Shown here: piece by piece, positions 63,822 to 64,000 of the stretch
Layout of the letters: each line of letters opens with the position of its first letter
Position numbering within the stretch: the first letter of the stretch is position 1
DNA from: Zhongshania sp. R06B22
GTDB lineage: Bacteria > Pseudomonadota > Gammaproteobacteria > Pseudomonadales > Spongiibacteraceae
Direction: 5' to 3'
DNA length: 64,000 nucleotides
Assembly (NCBI RefSeq): GCF_040892595.1
Contig: NZ_JBFRYB010000001.1
Span: 3,450,392 to 3,514,391, forward strand
Position numbers and translations under genes: made by a program
The notes under the pieces: generated by a model
What the model was told of the DNA's origin: nothing
Databases searched by the model: none
What the model saw: the letters and a program-made list of their open reading frames with translations, nothing else

Positions 63822-63902
63822 CAGTGTGGCCCGCGAGCGTGAGCGAGTGCTGTGGCCATGGCCGGTGTAGGGCATGGCCTAGTGGAACCCACTTCCAGCA
63901 GT

Positions 63903-63939
63903 CCATAAAAAAACCCGAGACTCTATTGAATCTCGGGTT
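63903..63939 (-). terminator. Minus-strand terminator, copy 2 of identical 35-bp repeat
   Basis: AACCCGAGA (63912-63920) pairs with TCTCGGGTT (63931-63939) around a 10-base loop; seven A give the minus-strand U-run. 63903-63937 is identical to 63419-63453. Confidence 0.75.
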
Positions 63940-63947
63940 CTAAATTA

Positions 63948-63958
63948 AAGCCTGGCGA
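63948..63958 (-). repeat. AAGCCTGGCGA element, copy 3
   Basis: Third copy of the element, followed after 36 bases by TGACC at the very end of the window, again like a 5S tail with an insertion between GCGA and TGACC. Confidence 0.5.
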
Positions 63959-64000
63959 AAGCTGGCCCCAGGAGCGCAGCGACTGTTTTGGGTCTGACCG

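Larger units (their letters stand above)
63158..64000. other. Gene-free tail with terminators and short repeats
   Basis: After the HPt gene no convincing coding region is present. The first 260 bases are unremarkable. From about 63419 to the edge there are four minus-strand terminators, three AAGCCTGGCGA elements and about five degenerate GC-rich units with TGGCC/GGCCA or GGCCCC/GGGTC ends. A 132-codon plus-strand frame (63545-63943) runs straight through these hairpins and is not a gene. Confidence 0.6.

Noticed and set aside
63545..63943. 132-codon plus-strand open frame in the repeat tail
   Set aside because: It reads through two terminator hairpins and several repeat units and has no protein-like motif or ribosome site.
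63419..64000. Possible CRISPR array
   Set aside because: Repeats are spaced irregularly, differ in sequence, are terminator hairpins with A/U runs, and no cas genes are present.

Overview
This is a contiguous piece of a gammaproteobacterial chromosome. The left end carries the conserved runs rsmA-apaG-apaH, cca, folK-folB, tsaD and rpsU-yqeY-dnaG-rpoD in the order usual for Pseudomonas-like and Cellvibrionales bacteria. Moderate GC, many TonB-dependent receptors, PQQ dehydrogenases and a bo3 oxidase fit an aerobic marine heterotroph such as Spongiibacteraceae; that placement is inference, since no rRNA is present to confirm it.

Layout. 1-9.6 kb holds housekeeping genes: rRNA methylation, Ap4A hydrolysis, tRNA CCA addition, folate and t6A synthesis, and the macromolecular-synthesis operon. 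9.6-14.7 kb holds a lipoprotein and a minus-strand signalling operon (REC-cyclase, receiver, hybrid kinase). A CAT-anticodon tRNA lies at 15.0 kb. 15.7-22.9 kb holds an acyl-CoA ligase, an HflX GTPase, a methyltransferase, a 56-residue protein and a CbbR-like LysR regulator divergent from an isocitrate dehydrogenase.

23.5-49.2 kb is an accessory catabolic region. It includes an HD phosphohydrolase, a natural fusion of a Baeyer-Villiger-type monooxygenase with an HSL-family esterase, a hotdog thioesterase and an FAD oxidoreductase. A minus-strand operon follows with two PQQ beta-propeller dehydrogenases, a haem-binding beta-propeller protein, a frameshifted TonB receptor and an acyltransferase. 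After an aminotransferase and an HDAC-like hydrolase comes a second minus-strand operon (FadR-like regulator, fatty-acid hydroxylase, TonB receptor, calcineurin-like lipoprotein), divergent from a PhyH dioxygenase and an FkbM methyltransferase.

49.7-63.2 kb is about respiration and sensing. It has an orphan PAS kinase, a small P-loop kinase, an MFS transporter, cyoABCD-surf1, a RegB/RegA-type redox two-component pair, and a FixL-like PAS kinase with a receiver and an HPt protein. RegB keeps the quinone-binding GGxxNPF motif and the redox Cys, and the PAS kinase keeps the haem His and O2-contact Arg of FixL. The block therefore looks like a quinol oxidase placed beside redox and oxygen sensors. 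The last 0.6 kb is gene-free and packed with minus-strand terminators and short repeats resembling rRNA-operon tails.
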